From assembly GCA_900315835.1 (NCBI GenBank), contig ONAR01000020.1, forward strand, positions 1-47,075: a stretch of DNA of 47,075 bases. Reading direction: 5' to 3'. Within the stretch, counting starts at the first letter, position 1, and each line of letters starts with the position of its first letter. The DNA comes from an uncultured Prevotella sp. (lineage in GTDB: Bacteria > Bacteroidota > Bacteroidia > Bacteroidales > Bacteroidaceae). The notes under the pieces were generated by a model, which was not told where the DNA came from, searched no databases, and was given only the letters and a program-made list of their open reading frames with translations. The position numbers and the translations under genes are program-made. Below are positions 33,039 through 41,367 of this stretch, one piece after another.

Positions 33039-33794
33039 CTAATCATTGTCGTCGTCCTTGAAAGCGTCCATGAAGTCTTGCAGGCTGTCATCTCCGTTTT
33101 CAATTTTCTGCTTAGAATCGGTATTCATGCCCAGTGCGGCGAGTGCCCTCTGTGCCTGGCGTAGCGTCTCAGCGTGCAGCCGTTCGAGGGGGTTCACGGC
33201 TCGTCTCTCGTGTCCCTCACGGCTGTATTCTACCGTGATGGACTTATAGCCGGGAGCAGCCATTTCCTCGCTCTGTTGCTCAGCCCTAACAAGTAGACGC
33301 GCGGTAATTTCCACCTGATAGGTCATTTCCGCTGCAAATTTGCCGTTATCCTTGAGCAGCTTGATGATATACCGTTTCTTTGACGAGACCTTTTTCTCGA
33401 TAGCCTTTGCGCCATCTTTTGCGTTGTTCTGCGCCTTTGGAGCCTCATTTTGCTGCTGCACGGGAGCCAGCTGATGACCGTTGTCGACGGCGCGCTCGGA
33501 ATATCCGCGGCTCTTTCCTTTCGTCTTCAAATAGAAGATGATGGCTGTGGTGTCCCCGTCGTCGATCTTGCTCAGGAGCTTGCTCTCTACCTTGTCTATC
33601 TGCCCCTCGTTGACCTCATCGTACTTCGCCTTGAAGTCGGAATCTCCGTCACGCCAGCGGTAGAACATGGCACGCGTGATGCCGCACGCATCGCACGCCG
33701 TCTGAATGATGCCCTTCGACGCTTTCAGCGCTGAGAGGAACGACAACTTTTTCTGTGCCTCCTCATCGGGCGAGAACTTCTTCTGTCTGCTCAT
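33039..33794 (-). CDS. Phage terminase small subunit (two-part)
   Basis: The 251-residue protein has an N-terminal helix-turn-helix (about 28-50, QTACDACGITRAMFYRWRDG) with a following helical region, as in small terminase subunits that bind the packaging site, then a Gln/Lys-rich linker (107-140) and a second helical part (141-228, KKRYIIKLL...NPLERLHAET...ALAALGMN) that recalls P27-type small subunits. The start at 33794 (MSRQKKFSPDEEAQKK) is chosen over the longer frame because upstream residues belong to the HNH gene in another frame. It overlaps the HNH gene by 32 bases and ends 3 bases before the large subunit. Confidence 0.8.
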   Translation of the reverse strand: MSRQKKFSPDEEAQKKLSFLSALKASKGIIQTACDACGITRAMFYRWRDGDSDFKAKYDEVNEGQIDKVESKLLSKIDDGDTTAIIFYLKTKGKSRGYSERAVDNGHQLAPVQQQNEAPKAQNNAKDGAKAIEKKVSSKKRYIIKLLKDNGKFAAEMTYQVEITARLLVRAEQQSEEMAAPGYKSITVEYSREGHERRAVNPLERLHAETLRQAQRALAALGMNTDSKQKIENGDDSLQDFMDAFKDDDND

Positions 33795-34149
33795 CTTTGT
33801 TGTTGTTAATACCGAATTTGTTGCAGAAAGCCGTGAGTCGAGCCGTGTTTTTCTTCTTTGCCGCCTTCTTGCTACCGCTGCGTCCGAGCATCTGGTGCTC
33901 TTTGACGTGGCAGGCGTGGCACAGTGCCCTGAGATTGTGGAAGTCGAACATCCTCTTCTCACGCTCCGCCCTGCTCATTGCGTCATCGACCGGGTAGACA
34001 TGATGTACCTCCGTTGCCGATACGAACTTGTCGTGTTCAAGACAGTCCTCGCACAACGGGTTCTGTGCGAGCTTCGCCCTCCGCAGCTTCTGCCAAACGG
34101 CGGAATGAATCCAACGCTCGTATTCCGGGCTATGATTCTGGCCTATCAT
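33763..34149 (-). CDS. Phage HNH endonuclease
   Basis: The 128-residue protein has the zinc pairs Cys33/Cys36 and Cys77/Cys80, the His-His of the HNH motif (VHHVYPVD, 49-50), Asn72 and His81. HNH nucleases beside terminase genes assist the cleavage step of cos-type packaging in many HK97-like phages. The gene order HNH, small terminase, large terminase is the usual one, but the direction relative to the portal gene is inverted here. Confidence 0.9.
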   Translation of the reverse strand: MIGQNHSPEYERWIHSAVWQKLRRAKLAQNPLCEDCLEHDKFVSATEVHHVYPVDDAMSRAEREKRMFDFHNLRALCHACHVKEHQMLGRSGSKKAAKKKNTARLTAFCNKFGINNNKDEQTEEVLAR

Positions 34150-34381
34150 TGCCTTGCTGCTCTATTACTGCCCTGCCCTTGAAATAGAGGACGGCGAGCG
34201 ATGACAAGGCTGCCGTGAGCAACGCTGCCACCGTCAGGGCGAGGGCAGGATGGACGAGGCTGCACAGCCATACGATGCCGACGATGAAAAAGACGACGGA
34301 GATGATAAGGAGGATTTCCATGAAAACCTCGCAGTCGGAATAACGCTGCTGACGCTTGTTGTTGAAAATGGATATGCGCAT
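34130..34381 (-). CDS. Small two-helix membrane protein of the prophage
   Basis: The 83-residue protein from ATG 34381 has two predicted transmembrane segments (about 21-43 and 46-66) and a short polar C-terminus. An alternative start is Met21. It overlaps the HNH gene by 20 bases and follows a good promoter. I do not recognise it; a holin-like or superinfection-related role is only a guess. Longer in-frame versions are excluded because they begin upstream of the promoter's start site. Confidence 0.55.
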   Translation of the reverse strand: MRISIFNNKRQQRYSDCEVFMEILLIISVVFFIVGIVWLCSLVHPALALTVAALLTAALSSLAVLYFKGRAVIEQQGNDRPES

Positions 34382-34435
34382 AAGAAGAATGATTATAAGA
34401 TTTTCGATTGAAGATTTGGAACGATATATCTTTGA

Positions 34436-34466
34436 CAAAGATACGAAAAAAGTAGCTGAAAAACAA
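34436..34466 (-). promoter_or_regulatory. Promoter of the leftward packaging block
   Basis: TATCTTTG (34436-34443) matches the -7 consensus, and TTGT (34463-34466) lies 19 bases upstream as a near -33. The start site near 34430 gives a leader of about 50 bases. No good rightward promoter was found in the rest of 34382-34601. Confidence 0.65.
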
Positions 34467-34601
34467 GCGGTTGGGGAATTTTTTTTTGCCACTGCACGTC
34501 AGCGTCGTACAGAACGGGGCACAATCTTCCACGCATAAATACGAGGCGAGAGCCTTGCCTGCTTTACGGGCGGCTCCGATATGCTTTTGTTTTCCTTATT
34601 T

Positions 34602-34844
34602 ATGAATATGGGCAACAGGTTATACCATGATAAGCGGCCGAGGGAGCGCAGGCTCATTCCGAGAGAACACTACTGCCACAGAGACGGCGAGCGCGGATGG
34701 AAGCCCAAGCAGGCATTCGAGAACGAGGCGAACGCGGACAACTACATCGAGAGCCACCGCTACTTCCGCGACAATGGGTATCACCCATATCAATGCACCT
34801 GGTGCGGCAAATGGCACATCGGGCGCATAAGTGAGAACGAATAA
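34602..34844 (+). CDS. Small CxxC phage protein
   Basis: The 80-residue protein (starting MNMGNRLYHD; MGNR at 34608 is an alternative) is basic, with a single CTWCGKWH pair near the C-terminus that may bind zinc. It resembles the many short proteins of this type in Bacteroidales phages but has no assigned function. It is the first rightward gene and stops 15 bases before the portal start. Confidence 0.6.
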   Translation: MNMGNRLYHDKRPRERRLIPREHYCHRDGERGWKPKQAFENEANADNYIESHRYFRDNGYHPYQCTWCGKWHIGRISENE

Positions 34845-34859
34845 AGTAAAGAAACGGTA

Positions 34860-36107
34860 TTGAGCATATTCTCTAACATAGGCAAAGGCTTCCGCCATGA
34901 GATGCGTGTCATGCGTCGGGACAGCAGCGATACCCTGCCATCAGGCTCGGGGCCTCGCTACGGTTCTCCATTGCAGATCACGGGAGGCACAGATTACATG
35001 GCCGTGGCAACTGTCTACCGGTGCGTGAGCGTACTGTCTGACAGTGTTGCCGGTCTCCCTCTTCATTACATGCTCCACAAGGGCGGACGGTACGCCATCG
35101 CTGACAACTCGCCGATGGAGTACATGCTGTCCGTAGAGCCTACGCCGATGATGTCGTCTTATACCATGTGGTCGATGGCGGTAAAGGACATGCTTCTTTG
35201 GGGCAACGCATACATATACCCGCGCAAGGTTGACGGGGAGATCACCGACCTCGTATTGTGCCGGCCGTGGCTCGTGAGCTATGACGACCTCAACGACCTT
35301 TACACCATCCATGATGCCTACAACGGCGTGGACGGTACGTTCGGTGAGAGTGAGATTATCCATCTCTTCCTTCACTCGCACAACGGCAAGCGCGGCATCA
35401 GTGTCCTTGAACACGCCCGCCGCACCATCGAGATAGCGACCGCCGGAGACGGTGAGACCGCGAGCCGGTTCTCAAACGGAGGCAACGTGAAGGCCTTCGT
35501 AACGAACGACAAGAACGGTGTTACCGGCTACGGGGAGTATCAGGACGACCAGCTGAGCACCCTGGCCGACGATCTCGACCAGCGCATCAAAGGGCGCAAC
35601 TTCGTCAGTCTTCCCGGACAAGTGGACGTGAAGACGGTGAGCATGAGCTCCGCCGATATGCAGTTTCTTGAGAGCCGGAAGTTCACGGTCATCGAGATCT
35701 GCCGATTCTTCGGTGTCGAGCCGTCGTTTGTGTTCGCGGACACCTCGACGAACTACAAGAGCGCGGAGAATGCCAACCGTAACTACCTCGTCAACACGCA
35801 GGACCCGATACTGAAGCGCATCGAGGCAGAGCTGAACCGCAAGCTCATCGGCAGGCAGGGTGTCGGCAAGGCCAAGATTATGTATGACCGCAGCGGCGTG
35901 TACTCCCTCGACCTCCAGAGCAAGGCCAACTACTACAAGACCATGGAGGAGATTGGGGCGATGAGCGCCAACGACATCCGGCAGATGGAAAACATGCCGT
36001 CGACGGACGGAGGCGACACAGCCTTGGTGAGCGCGAACCTCGTACCGTTGAAGAGCGGCAAGCTGTGGGGCACCGCCCCCAATCAGAAGCCGGAGAAAGG
36101 ACGATAG
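34860..36107 (+). CDS. Phage portal protein (HK97 type)
   Basis: The 415-residue portal forms the ring through which DNA enters the head. The family's N-terminal segment YRCVSVLSDSVAGLPLHYM, a central VEPSFVF-type loop, and the helical stem near AENANRNYLVNTQDPILKRI are visible. The start is a TTG at 34860 behind AAAGAAACGG, the only start that keeps the normal N-terminus. It begins the structural block, running opposite to the terminase genes. Confidence 0.95.
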   Translation: MSIFSNIGKGFRHEMRVMRRDSSDTLPSGSGPRYGSPLQITGGTDYMAVATVYRCVSVLSDSVAGLPLHYMLHKGGRYAIADNSPMEYMLSVEPTPMMSSYTMWSMAVKDMLLWGNAYIYPRKVDGEITDLVLCRPWLVSYDDLNDLYTIHDAYNGVDGTFGESEIIHLFLHSHNGKRGISVLEHARRTIEIATAGDGETASRFSNGGNVKAFVTNDKNGVTGYGEYQDDQLSTLADDLDQRIKGRNFVSLPGQVDVKTVSMSSADMQFLESRKFTVIEICRFFGVEPSFVFADTSTNYKSAENANRNYLVNTQDPILKRIEAELNRKLIGRQGVGKAKIMYDRSGVYSLDLQSKANYYKTMEEIGAMSANDIRQMENMPSTDGGDTALVSANLVPLKSGKLWGTAPNQKPEKGR

Positions 36108-36181
36108 TCGATTTTGTCTGACAAAAACGGATGACGAGAGTTAAAATAACATAACGGAAACATAAAATAAATTAAAACGAT

Positions 36182-36943
36182 ATGGAACACAAAATAACGG
36201 CAAAGATGATACGCAGGGAGGCCAGCTTTCAGGCAGGCCTCCACGTCCGCGAGTCAGAGGGCGGTTCCGAGAGCCGTACCATTGAGGGCTACGTGCTGAA
36301 GTTCGGTGTCCGCAGCGTTCTGTTGCACGACTGGTGGAACCCTTATTATGAGATCCTCGAGCCGGGCTGCGTGACGCGTGAGATGCTTGACAAGTGCAAC
36401 ATTCCGCTGACCATGTTCCACGACCGCGAGTTGGTCATAGCCCGCTCGAAGAACGGAAGGGGCACGCTAAGCTATACCGTTGACGGCTTGGGTACGCAGT
36501 TCAATGCCGACGTAGCCCGCACCGCTGACGGCGACAAGGCTCTTGAGCTTGCCCGCAGAGGTGACCTCGACGGCTGCTCATTCGTGTACTCCACGGACGA
36601 GATGGACCCGGATGCCGTGACCTACGAGGCATCTGGAGAAAAAGACGCTGACGGTAACGACATTCTTCTGCGTCACGTGTGGAGGATAGACAGTATCACT
36701 GACTTCACACTCACCGGCAATGCCGCTTACGAGCAGACGGAGTGCGTGGCTCGCGAGGCTCCCGACGGCTATACCTTCGACCGCACCGCAATGAAGATGG
36801 TGCGTGAGGCAGCAGAGAACAAGCTGCGCGAGGAGGAAGCCGCACAACAGGCAGCAGCGAAGAAGCGCGAGGCCTTGAAGCGCGAGCAGGTGACGCGACT
36901 GCGCATAGCAGCAGACACACTGAGAGAGTTCATCAATTATTAA
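36182..36943 (+). CDS. HK97-family prohead protease with C-terminal coiled coil
   Basis: The 253-residue protein has the herpesvirus/HK97 prohead protease pattern: IEGYVLKFG, catalytic His80 in LTMFHDRE and Ser133 in DLDGCSFVY. The last ~50 residues are charged and helical (EEEAAQQAAAKKREALKREQ), as in scaffolding tails. It would cut the capsid N-terminal part during head maturation. The gene follows the portal after 74 bases and precedes the capsid gene. Confidence 0.93.
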   Translation: MEHKITAKMIRREASFQAGLHVRESEGGSESRTIEGYVLKFGVRSVLLHDWWNPYYEILEPGCVTREMLDKCNIPLTMFHDRELVIARSKNGRGTLSYTVDGLGTQFNADVARTADGDKALELARRGDLDGCSFVYSTDEMDPDAVTYEASGEKDADGNDILLRHVWRIDSITDFTLTGNAAYEQTECVAREAPDGYTFDRTAMKMVREAAENKLREEEAAQQAAAKKREALKREQVTRLRIAADTLREFINY

Positions 36944-36962
36944 CCACTAAATATATTTAGAA

Positions 36963-38159
36963 ATGGAAAAGAAAGTATTTGATTTCCGTGCGGCATACGA
37001 CCGCCTTGAGGCTATCGGCAAGCGCCGTGAGGAGCTGGCAGAAGGTCTTGAAAAAGACAAGGAGCGTGAGAGCTACACCGACGCTGAGAAGGCAGAAATT
37101 CGCAGTCTTGAGCGCGAGCAGCAGATTCTCGACATGAAGATCAAGGCCAACACCGCCTTCCTTGGAAAGGTACGTGAGGACAACGTGCAGGACATGAATC
37201 AGAAGATGCGTGAGGCCATCAGCAACGGCCAGCGTTTCGAGATGACCATTGCGCGCAGCATGATCAAGCGTGACGCTTTCGGCGGCAACACGTCCGGCTA
37301 CGCAGCCCCCGGTCTGACAGGCACCAACCCGTTCTCCATCACTACGGGTCAGATTGTCGAGCCACTGTGGGCAAACACCATCCTCCAGACACTCGGTCAG
37401 CCTCTGCTCACCGGTTTGAAGGGTAACTATCAGTGGCCGGTTGTCGAGGCTTTCGAGGCAACCATTAACGACGAGGGTGTTGCTCTTGGTGACTCCAAGA
37501 TCCCATTGAGCAAGCTCATCGCCCGTCCTGAGCGAGTTGGCATCGCCGTGCCCATCACCCGTGAGACCATCACCGAGACCGACGGTCTTATCCAGACAGT
37601 AGCTACAGAGTATATCCCGAAGGCCGTGGCCGCTCTTGTCAACAAGGTTGAGTTCTCTCTGACTAAGCTGAAAAAGTATGCTAACGGCAAGGTGACCGCT
37701 AACGACGCCACCAACCTTGTAGGCCCGTTTGTAGGTGCCATGACCGCCACAACCTACACCGGCGACGCTCCTTCGCTGAAGGACATCCTCGCCCTGAAGA
37801 GCGCCGTGCTGTCCAAGAACATCATGCCTGAGGGTCTCGCTTACGTTATGACCGAGACAACCAAGGGGCTGCTCGAGGCAACACCGAAATGGAATGGCAG
37901 TAATCAGGCTATTGTCGACGAGAACGGCAAGATCAACGGCGTGCCCGTGTTCACTACGAGCTACGCACAGGAGGGTGCCGTGTACTTCGGTGCGTTCAAG
38001 TATGCGCCAATGGGCTTATTCGGCGACATGAACATCATCGTCGATCCTTACTCCCAGGCACGCAAGAACGCCATCGACTTCGTTCTCAACGTAGATTTCG
38101 CCATCACCGTTCTTCGTCAGGAGGCATTCGCTATCCTCACCAAGAAGGTCGGCGCTTAA
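36963..38159 (+). CDS. Major capsid protein (HK97 fold)
   Basis: The 398-residue protein has an N-terminal coiled-coil delta-like region (about 7-75) that the protease would remove, then the HK97-type sequence features: GTNPFSITTGQIVEPLW, VPITRETITETD and the C-terminal IDFVLNVDFAITVLRQEAFAIL, of which no part exceeds a short recognisable block. Length and place behind the protease gene fit well. Confidence 0.95.
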   Translation: MEKKVFDFRAAYDRLEAIGKRREELAEGLEKDKERESYTDAEKAEIRSLEREQQILDMKIKANTAFLGKVREDNVQDMNQKMREAISNGQRFEMTIARSMIKRDAFGGNTSGYAAPGLTGTNPFSITTGQIVEPLWANTILQTLGQPLLTGLKGNYQWPVVEAFEATINDEGVALGDSKIPLSKLIARPERVGIAVPITRETITETDGLIQTVATEYIPKAVAALVNKVEFSLTKLKKYANGKVTANDATNLVGPFVGAMTATTYTGDAPSLKDILALKSAVLSKNIMPEGLAYVMTETTKGLLEATPKWNGSNQAIVDENGKINGVPVFTTSYAQEGAVYFGAFKYAPMGLFGDMNIIVDPYSQARKNAIDFVLNVDFAITVLRQEAFAILTKKVGA

Positions 38160-38186
38160 CAAGTATAAAAGCAAGAGATAAAGGTT

Positions 38187-38513
38187 ATGAGCATAGTCAG
38201 CACTGAATATCTGAAACAGCACACGCGTTTTGACGAGGGCATCGACGACGAGTCCTACCTTCGCCAAGAGGGCGACAACGCCGAGGCTTTCGTTGCCCGT
38301 GCGTGCCAGTGGAAAGACAAGGCAGCTTTCCAAGCAGCCATCAGCGAGGGCGGGGAGCTTCATAACCTCTATCTCCAGACAGTGTGTATGCTGACGGACT
38401 ACTGGATCACTACGACCCGCAGTGCCGGTACGATGCAGCAGATTCATGTAGCACCCTTGGGCGTGACCGCACTTATCGCACAGATGCGCGAACTCGTCCA
38501 TACCAATGGCTGA
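38187..38513 (+). CDS. Head-tail connector protein (gp6-like)
   Basis: The 108-residue, mostly helical protein follows the capsid gene by 27 bases, where the gp6/gp15-like adaptor ring gene normally sits. Segments such as TEYLKQHTRFDEGIDDESYL and the conserved LYLQTVCMLTDYWI helix are typical of this adaptor. It would bind beneath the portal. Confidence 0.8.
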   Translation: MSIVSTEYLKQHTRFDEGIDDESYLRQEGDNAEAFVARACQWKDKAAFQAAISEGGELHNLYLQTVCMLTDYWITTTRSAGTMQQIHVAPLGVTALIAQMRELVHTNG

Positions 38514-38518
38514 AGGCT

Positions 38519-38845
38519 ATGATTGTGACAAGTCAGATGGACAGCATTATCAAGGTACAGGATGCCGTCAGAACGGCTGATACGTACGGAGAGATGCGCG
38601 AGACATGGGAGGACACCATACCCCGCATGCACGCCCATGTGACGTACAAGAGCCAGGGCGTGAACTCCGGCGACGGCGACACCGCCCCCTCTGGTGAGTG
38701 TACGTTTGTGGTCCGATATACTGACAAAATCAAGGTCGGCAGCCGTATCGTATGGGAAGACCGCACGTATCTCGTGAGAAAAGACCCTCGGAGGTATAAG
38801 AGCCGCGGCTATGTGGAGGCGGACGCACAACTCATAAACATGTAA
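38519..38845 (+). CDS. Head closure / head-tail adaptor protein
   Basis: The 108-residue protein has the beta-rich pattern of head closure proteins of the SPP1 gp16 type (TFVVRYTDKIKVGSRIVWED then YLVRK). ATG at 38519 is chosen because it directly follows the previous stop; the longer frame would overlap the connector. Role inferred from order and pattern. Confidence 0.75.
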   Translation: MIVTSQMDSIIKVQDAVRTADTYGEMRETWEDTIPRMHAHVTYKSQGVNSGDGDTAPSGECTFVVRYTDKIKVGSRIVWEDRTYLVRKDPRRYKSRGYVEADAQLINM

Positions 38846-38849
38846 GCAG

Positions 38850-39269
38850 ATGGACGGTATCAAGGTAAAGAAGCGCACGGCTCTGTCAGCCGGTGAGGCA
38901 GTGGCAGGATGTCTGAGGACTGTGTTCGGTAGTGCCATCAATGGTGTTTTCCCCGACAAGGCCCGTACGAACATCAATCTGCCCTACATCATCTACCAGG
39001 TAGACGGAGACATGGAGACGAACGACAAGAGCCGCTCGTCGTTCCTCGACTCCTGCACCGTGACCCTCCACTGCTTCGCCACCCATTACGGGGATGCCGT
39101 GGACATGGCAGAGGTGTGCCGCGCAGCTCTGAGCGGAAGCACGATTACCCACACCTTCGGAGACGGCAGTACGATCAAGATAGACTGCTCGAAGATCACC
39201 GGTTTCGGCGGTGACGTGGACTCGGACTGCTACGACCGGGTAGTGAGCATCAATTGTCGGGTGTGCTGA
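38850..39269 (+). CDS. Tail completion protein (DUF3168-like)
   Basis: This 139-residue protein has LPYIIYQVDGDMETNDKSRS, a segment typical of DUF3168-type tail terminators, which cap the tail tube at the head end. Position between the head closure gene and the tail tube gene agrees. The assignment is by pattern and place. Confidence 0.65.
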   Translation: MDGIKVKKRTALSAGEAVAGCLRTVFGSAINGVFPDKARTNINLPYIIYQVDGDMETNDKSRSSFLDSCTVTLHCFATHYGDAVDMAEVCRAALSGSTITHTFGDGSTIKIDCSKITGFGGDVDSDCYDRVVSINCRVC

Positions 39270-39313
39270 CATGTAGCATACATAATTAACAACAACAAAT
39301 AAAGAATACAACT

Positions 39314-39790
39314 ATGGCAGACGGAACAACAACAACCGTAAAGAACGGATATGTCAATGGCTCGGACATGCTGCTCTATATCGGTGAGAAGGCTATCGGT
39401 CACTGCACCTCGCACACCACGACCTTCGATACCGAGACCAAGGAAAGAGCCGTGAAGCCTGAGGCCAGCAAGAAGCTGTCGGCAGGACTGTGGAAGAGCA
39501 CCGGTGTCACCGGGCTCTCCATCACGATCTCCTTTGAGGGTCTTGCTTTCTACAATGAGACGGAGTTCGGACCAAAGGAGCTCCTTGCGACTTGGAAGGC
39601 CGGCAAGTCGGTAAAGGTCAAGTGCATGGAGCGCGAGGCCACGACTCCTTATCTGAGCGGTGCGTTCGTGCTCACCCAGGTGGAGGAAGAAGCCCCCGCC
39701 AATGACGACACGACCTTCAAGGGCACGCTCAAGAACGACGGCGAGCCGGACTCTATCGACGAGACACAGATTACCGAGACGGCAGCGTAA
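39314..39790 (+). CDS. Major tail (tube) protein
   Basis: The 158-residue protein resembles TP901-1-like tube proteins, with a beta-rich body (GSDMLLYIGEKAIGHCTSHT; LSITISFEGLAFYNETEFG) and an acidic Thr-rich C-terminus. It sits between the tail terminator and the chaperone genes, as expected. A terminator lies 30 bases behind it, which fits a tail tube gene made in excess. Confidence 0.85.
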   Translation: MADGTTTTVKNGYVNGSDMLLYIGEKAIGHCTSHTTTFDTETKERAVKPEASKKLSAGLWKSTGVTGLSITISFEGLAFYNETEFGPKELLATWKAGKSVKVKCMEREATTPYLSGAFVLTQVEEEAPANDDTTFKGTLKNDGEPDSIDETQITETAA

Positions 39791-39819
39791 TTACTTTCTA
39801 TAATTTGTCATACTATCCA

Positions 39820-39860
39820 GGGGCGGAGCGGCATAACACCGCCTCGCCCCTCTTTCTTTT
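39820..39860 (+). terminator. Terminator behind the tail tube gene
   Basis: GGGGCGGAGCGG (39820-39831) pairs with CCGCCTCGCCCC (39839-39850) except for two central bases, around a 7-base loop, and TCTTTCTTTT follows. It could reduce transcription into the chaperone and tape measure genes. Confidence 0.65.
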
Positions 39861-39928
39861 CGGCCTTTGCCGCTGCACAGCAGATGGGCGGGAATACAAA
39901 CATAGACAATAACTAACAATAAACAGAT

Positions 39929-40237
39929 ATGAAAACAGTAAAGATAAAAATTGAGAACAAAGAATACCCCATGCGTGCTACCATGGGCGCCATGGACATC
40001 TTCAAAAAGGAGACTGGCAAGGACCCGTCGGAGATGAATCAGGAGAGCCCCGTGGACATGACGGCCTTCATCTATGGATGCGTGAAGAGCGCGTGCCGCA
40101 AGGACAAGGTTGACTTTCCTTACAGTCTCGACGAGTTTATGGACTCCGTGGATGTGGAGACCATCCTCTCATGGAGCGATGAGCTGAGCCGTCTGACGGA
40201 CAACGGAGGCGGTGAGTCAAAAAAAAAGGCAAAGTAG
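39929..40237 (+). CDS. Tail assembly chaperone, short (G-like) form
   Basis: The 102-residue protein corresponds to gpG of lambda, which coats the tape measure during tail assembly. It ends ESKKKAK; the lysines are coded by a run of nine A residues (40219-40227) containing the heptamer A AAA AAG in frame, seven bases before the stop. This is the classic -1 slippage site that gives the longer G-T form. Position before the tape measure gene agrees. Confidence 0.88.
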   Translation: MKTVKIKIENKEYPMRATMGAMDIFKKETGKDPSEMNQESPVDMTAFIYGCVKSACRKDKVDFPYSLDEFMDSVDVETILSWSDELSRLTDNGGGESKKKAK

Positions 40238-40596
40238 CGACTTTCTCAGAGCTCTTCGGCTACGGGGTCGGCGTGATGGGCTTGTCGGTGGATGACTTCC
40301 TCGGCATGGACACGGACGAGTTTGACGCTGCCTCCAAGGCCTTCGGAGAGCATGAGGACATGCTTGAGCGCGAGCGGTGGGAGCGTATGCGACTGTTGGG
40401 TCTGATGACCGTGCAGCCATGGTCCAAGAAGAAGCTGACGGCAGAGAAGCTTCTACCGCTGCCATGGGATGTGAAAGACGGCACTCCAAAGGACATCACA
40501 CAGAACCACACGGAACATGACGGGACGCGGCTGAGCAAGGCGGCACACCGTGCTCGAGCTGAGGAGATGCGGAAACTGTTGGGAGAAAGATATTAA
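39929..40596 (+). CDS. Tail assembly chaperone, -1 frameshift (GT-like) fusion
   Basis: A -1 shift on the A-run at 40219-40227 joins the first 100 residues to an open frame from 40228 to 40596, giving 222 residues. The -1 frame has no independent upstream start: it opens at a stop codon only just before the A-run (40213-40215), and its sequence begins at GKVATFSELFGYGVGVMGLS. It contains a WERMRLLGLMTVQPWSKKKL segment common in T-like extensions, which recruit the tail tube protein. A separate start at GTG 40273 or ATG 40276 is possible but less likely. Confidence 0.85.
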
Positions 40597-40605
40597 AGAA
40601 AGGCT

Positions 40606-41148
40606 ATGAGCAATACGACATACAATGACCCCTCACAATACAAGGGCAAGGAGTGGAACGAGCTGCTCCAGTGCTTTAATAAGCGCGACCTGAAAGCGTC
40701 GCTGAAGGGAGCCTACAGAAAGACGGGCAACGAGATTCTCACCATTGCCCGTCAACGGCTGATGTCGAGCGGCATAGCGCACGCCTCAAAGCTGAAAAAG
40801 GGAATCCGGCTGCGTGTCTATCCGAGAGGCGGCGGCTTCATGATCACCGTGAAGCCTCACGGCAAGCAGGGTTTTCACGTGAACAGGTTCGGACTGGAGA
40901 AGCCAGTCCTGATGTGGGCCGAGGAGGGGACGAAAGAACGCATGCTCCGGCATCTCCCAAGCGACGGCAAGCGTGTGGTGAGGATAGATGGAAAGTATAG
41001 GACGGTAGGTGCGTTCACTGGGAAGATGCCCGCCTATCATTTTCTCGACGGCGTTTATGAGCGGGGCGTTCAGATTCTCAATAGAGACATTCCCTCAAAC
41101 CTCGAAGACAGCGTGATGAGAAGGGCAGGCAGGTTAGGATGGACTTAA
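40606..41148 (+). CDS. HK97 gp10-like neck/tail completion protein
   Basis: The 180-residue protein has the shape of gp10-like proteins (LKASLKGAYRKTGNEILTIA, central basic and beta-rich part with FHVNRFGLEKPVLMWAEEGT), which act at the head-tail neck. It is placed after the chaperone instead of before the tube gene, which is not the commonest order. Its last four bases overlap the end of the antisense membrane protein gene. Confidence 0.7.
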   Translation: MSNTTYNDPSQYKGKEWNELLQCFNKRDLKASLKGAYRKTGNEILTIARQRLMSSGIAHASKLKKGIRLRVYPRGGGFMITVKPHGKQGFHVNRFGLEKPVLMWAEEGTKERMLRHLPSDGKRVVRIDGKYRTVGAFTGKMPAYHFLDGVYERGVQILNRDIPSNLEDSVMRRAGRLGWT

Positions 41149-41330
41149 AGGCCGTCGTAACTGCAGGATCCGCGACCGTCTTTTTCTGTTATGACAACGA
41201 CGACGTGAAGGATGCCTCCAACGAACAGTGCGACAAGAGCCTCCACAAAACGGCTTGCCACAAGGAAAAACAAAGCCATTGCCGCAAATATGATGCAAAG
41301 AACGGTGACTATCTTTCTAAAGGTTTCCAT
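41145..41330 (-). CDS. Small antisense membrane protein (candidate moron)
   Basis: The 61-residue minus-strand ORF starts METFRKIVTVLCIIFAAMAL and has two hydrophobic segments (about 6-26 and 28-48) with a basic C-terminus. It occupies the 240-base gap between the gp10-like and tape measure genes, where no convincing plus-strand gene exists. It has an upstream -7 element at 41360-41367. Two-helix proteins inserted antisense in tail operons are often morons such as superinfection exclusion factors, but no family is recognised. Confidence 0.6.
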   Translation of the reverse strand: METFRKIVTVLCIIFAAMALFFLVASRFVEALVALFVGGILHVVVVITEKDGRGSCSYDGL

Positions 41331-41359
41331 GCTCTGCTTGTTTTGGTTTTATCTATTGG

Positions 41360-41367
41360 CAAAAATA
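41360..41367 (-). promoter_or_regulatory. -7 element for the antisense membrane protein
   Basis: TATTTTTG on the minus strand matches TAnnTTTG and lies 30 bases before the ATG at 41330. The nearest TTTG upstream (41392-41395) is 24 bases away, longer than usual, so the promoter is uncertain. Confidence 0.4.
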
